Source: Paenibacillus phyllosphaerae (GTDB lineage Bacteria > Bacillota > Bacilli > Paenibacillales > Paenibacillaceae). From it: a stretch of 64,000 bases of DNA. The stretch is taken from assembly GCF_014192105.1 (NCBI RefSeq), contig NZ_JACHXK010000001.1:186001-250000 (forward strand). Direction: 5' to 3'. The notes beneath the pieces were generated by a model, which made no database searches, had not been told where the DNA came from, and worked only from the letters and a program-made list of their open reading frames with translations. Every line of letters starts with the position of its first letter. Positions within the stretch are counted from its first letter, which is position 1. Position numbers and translations under genes: made by a program. Below, piece after piece: positions 62,320-64,000 of the stretch.

Positions 62320-63272
62320 GACTTCTCCCCTTTCCCCGCGCTGATCCGGTAACTAAGGATAGAGAACAGTACGATAATGACGAATAGCGTGTAAGCCAGC
62401 GCAGAACCGTAGCCGAACCTTGTGCCGGTAATGAACGAATCGTTAATGAACTTCCAGATCACCGTCAACGCCGCGTTATCCGGTCCGCCGGACGTACTGG
62501 CCGACCAGCCGCCGTAAAGCAGCTTAGGTTCGTCGAACAGCTGCAGTCCTCCGATAATCGAGGTCACGATCAGGAATACCGTTATATTTTTCAGCATCGG
62601 AAGTGTAATGCGCGTGAACGTATGGAGGCCAGTGGAGCCGTCAACTTTCGCCGCTTCGTAAATATCCTGTGGAATGGCGGTCATTCCTGCCAGATAGATC
62701 GCCATGAAATAGCCGAGGTTCCGCCAGATGATCATCAGAGCGATAATAACCTGGGCCATTAAGGGATCCTGCAGCCAGTAGTAACCCTCTGTCATCAGAC
62801 CTAACTTGATCAGGACCGCATTGACGATACCGGTCTGCCAGTCGAACATGAACGAGAAGATAAACCCAATCGCCACGGGGGTTGTAATGTAAGGAAGAAA
62901 ATTGACGGTCTGAAAGAAGACACGGCCCTTAGCCAGATGAAAAATCAGATAAGCCAGCACCATGCCAAGCAGAATCATCAACGGCACGGACATGATCATA
63001 ATAACGAATGTATTATAAAGTGATTTGATGAATAGCGGGTCCTTCGTCAGGAGCGTGACATAATTGCGCAAGCCCACGAAGGTTTTGGCGCCGATTCCGT
63101 TCCAATCGTGAAGGCTCAGCCAGAATGAGTAAACAAGGGGATAGAAATGAAATGTGAAATAGGACAGAATGAACGGCAGAGCAAATAGATATGGCCAAAT
63201 TTTGACGCCAGACCATATGACCGCGACCGCACGGGGCCGCACCTCCGCCTTCGACACCGTTTCCGTACGCAT
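62316..63272 (-). CDS. Carbohydrate ABC transporter permease, MalF-like
   Basis: 318-residue permease, partner of the MalG-like protein. The first helix is followed by 'YSFWLSLHDWNGIGAKTFVGLRNY', the normal MalF-type periplasmic start; the EAA loop is 'YEAAKVDGSTGLHTFTRITLPML'. AAAGGAGGAAG precedes ATG 63272. It is expressed after the binding protein and before the MalG-like permease. Confidence 0.9.
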   Translation of the reverse strand: MRTETVSKAEVRPRAVAVIWSGVKIWPYLFALPFILSYFTFHFYPLVYSFWLSLHDWNGIGAKTFVGLRNYVTLLTKDPLFIKSLYNTFVIMIMSVPLMILLGMVLAYLIFHLAKGRVFFQTVNFLPYITTPVAIGFIFSFMFDWQTGIVNAVLIKLGLMTEGYYWLQDPLMAQVIIALMIIWRNLGYFMAIYLAGMTAIPQDIYEAAKVDGSTGLHTFTRITLPMLKNITVFLIVTSIIGGLQLFDEPKLLYGGWSASTSGGPDNAALTVIWKFINDSFITGTRFGYGSALAYTLFVIIVLFSILSYRISAGKGEKS

Positions 63273-63319
63273 AATGCTTCCTCCTTTCCCAAGTCACACA
63301 GATGTCGCAGCATGGAAAA

Positions 63320-63359
63320 GACAGCCGCCGCTTACCTGACAGGCAGCAGAGCGGCTGTC
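63320..63359 (-). terminator. Hairpin between binding protein and MalF-like gene
   Basis: 9-base arms GACAGCCGC (63320-63328) and GCGGCTGTC (63351-63359) in the 123-base gap. Probably attenuates read-through from the binding-protein gene into the permeases. Confidence 0.55.
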
Positions 63360-63395
63360 ATTTCTTTAACCGGCCGAGCCGGTCTTATGCTCTCG

Positions 63396-64000
63396 TTAGT
63401 TGATGGTCGCTTCCGGCGCCAAATTCTTCACTTCGCTCTTCAACTTCTCCAGAGCGGCAGAGGCCGTAATGCTGGTATCCTTCATCCAGAGCGGGTACAG
63501 CGAGCTGTACGCCGTCTGCACCATGGCGTTATATTTCGTCTGCTGATCGGCCTTGACCGATGGAACGATCTCCTCCACGAATGTCTTGTTCAGATTCTGG
63601 CCGGCAAAATATTGGTCATAGTCCGTTCCGGCGTCAATCCAGTCCTTGTGCTTCTCGAAAAACGCCTTCGTTCCGGCCATGTTGCCAAATTCCTTGTAGT
63701 TGATCGCCATTCCTTCGTCCGACATGTAAGCAAAGTTGATATATGCCCATGCGGCTTCCTTGTTCTTGCTGCCCTTATACACGCCAATCGAAGTTCCTCC
63801 GTACGTGTAGCTGCCTTCCGGGGCCGGTATCAGCCCCCAGCGGCCGATGCCGTCTTTATCGTTGGCGGCGATATTCCACTTGGCGCTCCATGGCGCCATG
63901 GGGTAGAAGAGGTTATCCCCTTTGGCGAACGACGTGTTCCAGCCCGGCGTATACGATTCGTATTTGCCCAATACGCCGGCGTCTCTCATTTTGAACACCG
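63396..64000 (-). CDS. Extracellular sugar-binding protein (N-terminal part beyond window)
   Basis: C-terminal 200 residues of a CUT1-type solute-binding protein; the frame is open to the window edge, so the signal peptide and N-terminal lobe lie beyond base 64000. Visible family text: 'GRWGLIPAPEGSYTYGGTSIGVYKGSKNKEAAW', the usual hinge region with the Gly-Gly motif. It is the first visible gene of the operon with MalF-like and MalG-like permeases and the cellulase-like hydrolase. Confidence 0.85.
   Translation of the reverse strand, partial: VFKMRDAGVLGKYESYTPGWNTSFAKGDNLFYPMAPWSAKWNIAANDKDGIGRWGLIPAPEGSYTYGGTSIGVYKGSKNKEAAWAYINFAYMSDEGMAINYKEFGNMAGTKAFFEKHKDWIDAGTDYDQYFAGQNLNKTFVEEIVPSVKADQQTKYNAMVQTAYSSLYPLWMKDTSITASAALEKLKSEVKNLAPEATIN

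Noticed and set aside
1..64000. CRISPR arrays, tRNA or rRNA genes, insertion sequences
   Set aside because: I saw no short regularly spaced direct repeats, no cloverleaf-type sequence and no transposase-like frames. A covariance-model scan was not possible here.
20958..64000. Proposal that the whole region above 21.4 kb is a skin-type sigma-K element
   Set aside because: No serine recombinase or phage genes occur in the 42 kb visible, and the contents are polysaccharide-use operons. It stays only as a check in the sigma-K finding.

Overview
The window looks like chromosomal DNA of a spore-forming, plant-polysaccharide-degrading Firmicute of the Paenibacillus type. The signs are repeated LplB/YtcP-like sugar importers with lipoprotein binding proteins, a YesM/YesN-type two-component pair, S-layer-homology (SLH) anchoring, very large modular secreted enzymes and a sigma-K gene fragment. 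This assignment is inference. Every intact gene lies on the minus strand; the only plus-strand coding traces are relics.

Layout, low to high coordinate. (1) 1-2485: a sugar ABC importer (LplB-like permease, YtcP-like permease, binding lipoprotein cut by the window edge). (2) 2784-9989: a secreted SLH/cohesin protein broken by a one-base frameshift, and a 2047-residue GH53 endo-galactanase ending in cohesin, three FIVAR modules and a dockerin-like tail. (3) 10196-18948: a GH115 alpha-glucuronidase, an AraC regulator with a membrane sensor, a binding protein, a CE12 rhamnogalacturonan acetylesterase and two permeases, i.e. a pectin/rhamnogalacturonan-I locus. (4) 18949-21485: a gene graveyard holding an esterase with a deletion and a stop codon, a LacI regulator without its DNA-binding domain, and a sigma-K fragment without its N-terminus. 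(5) 21483-24480: a cupin and an MFS/spermidine-synthase fusion. (6) 24579-30146: a secreted GH2 enzyme with cohesin, FIVAR and a canonical dockerin.

(7) 30360-45045: fifteen tightly packed genes that look like a natural-product or glycoconjugate pathway. They are an FkbM methyltransferase, a possible BtrH/C39-fold protein, a second methyltransferase, an acyl carrier protein, an ATP-grasp ligase, a GT-B glycosyltransferase, two radical SAM/SPASM enzymes, a Gfo/Idh oxidoreductase, an ABC-2 exporter (ATPase and two permeases), a glucose-1-phosphate cytidylyltransferase, a UDP-xylose-synthase-like enzyme and a nucleotide-sugar dehydrogenase. I do not recognise the product. The cluster sits between the 3' end of a second galactanase gene and a damaged direct copy of that same 3' end (30178-30250).

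(8) 45272-51490: the second giant GH53 galactanase. (9) 51686-59917: a GH43 enzyme, a third importer and its YesM/YesN-type two-component system. (10) 60178-64000: a cellulase-like hydrolase and a MalF/MalG-type importer, cut by the window edge.

Working model (inference): the window is a galactan/RG-I utilisation island. Secreted GH53 and GH2 enzymes carry both cohesin and dockerin modules and may assemble with each other and with an SLH-cohesin anchor. Released oligosaccharides enter through several dedicated importers, and AraC-type regulators and probably CcpA control the loci. The biosynthetic cluster at 30-45 kb appears to have been placed in the middle of this island.
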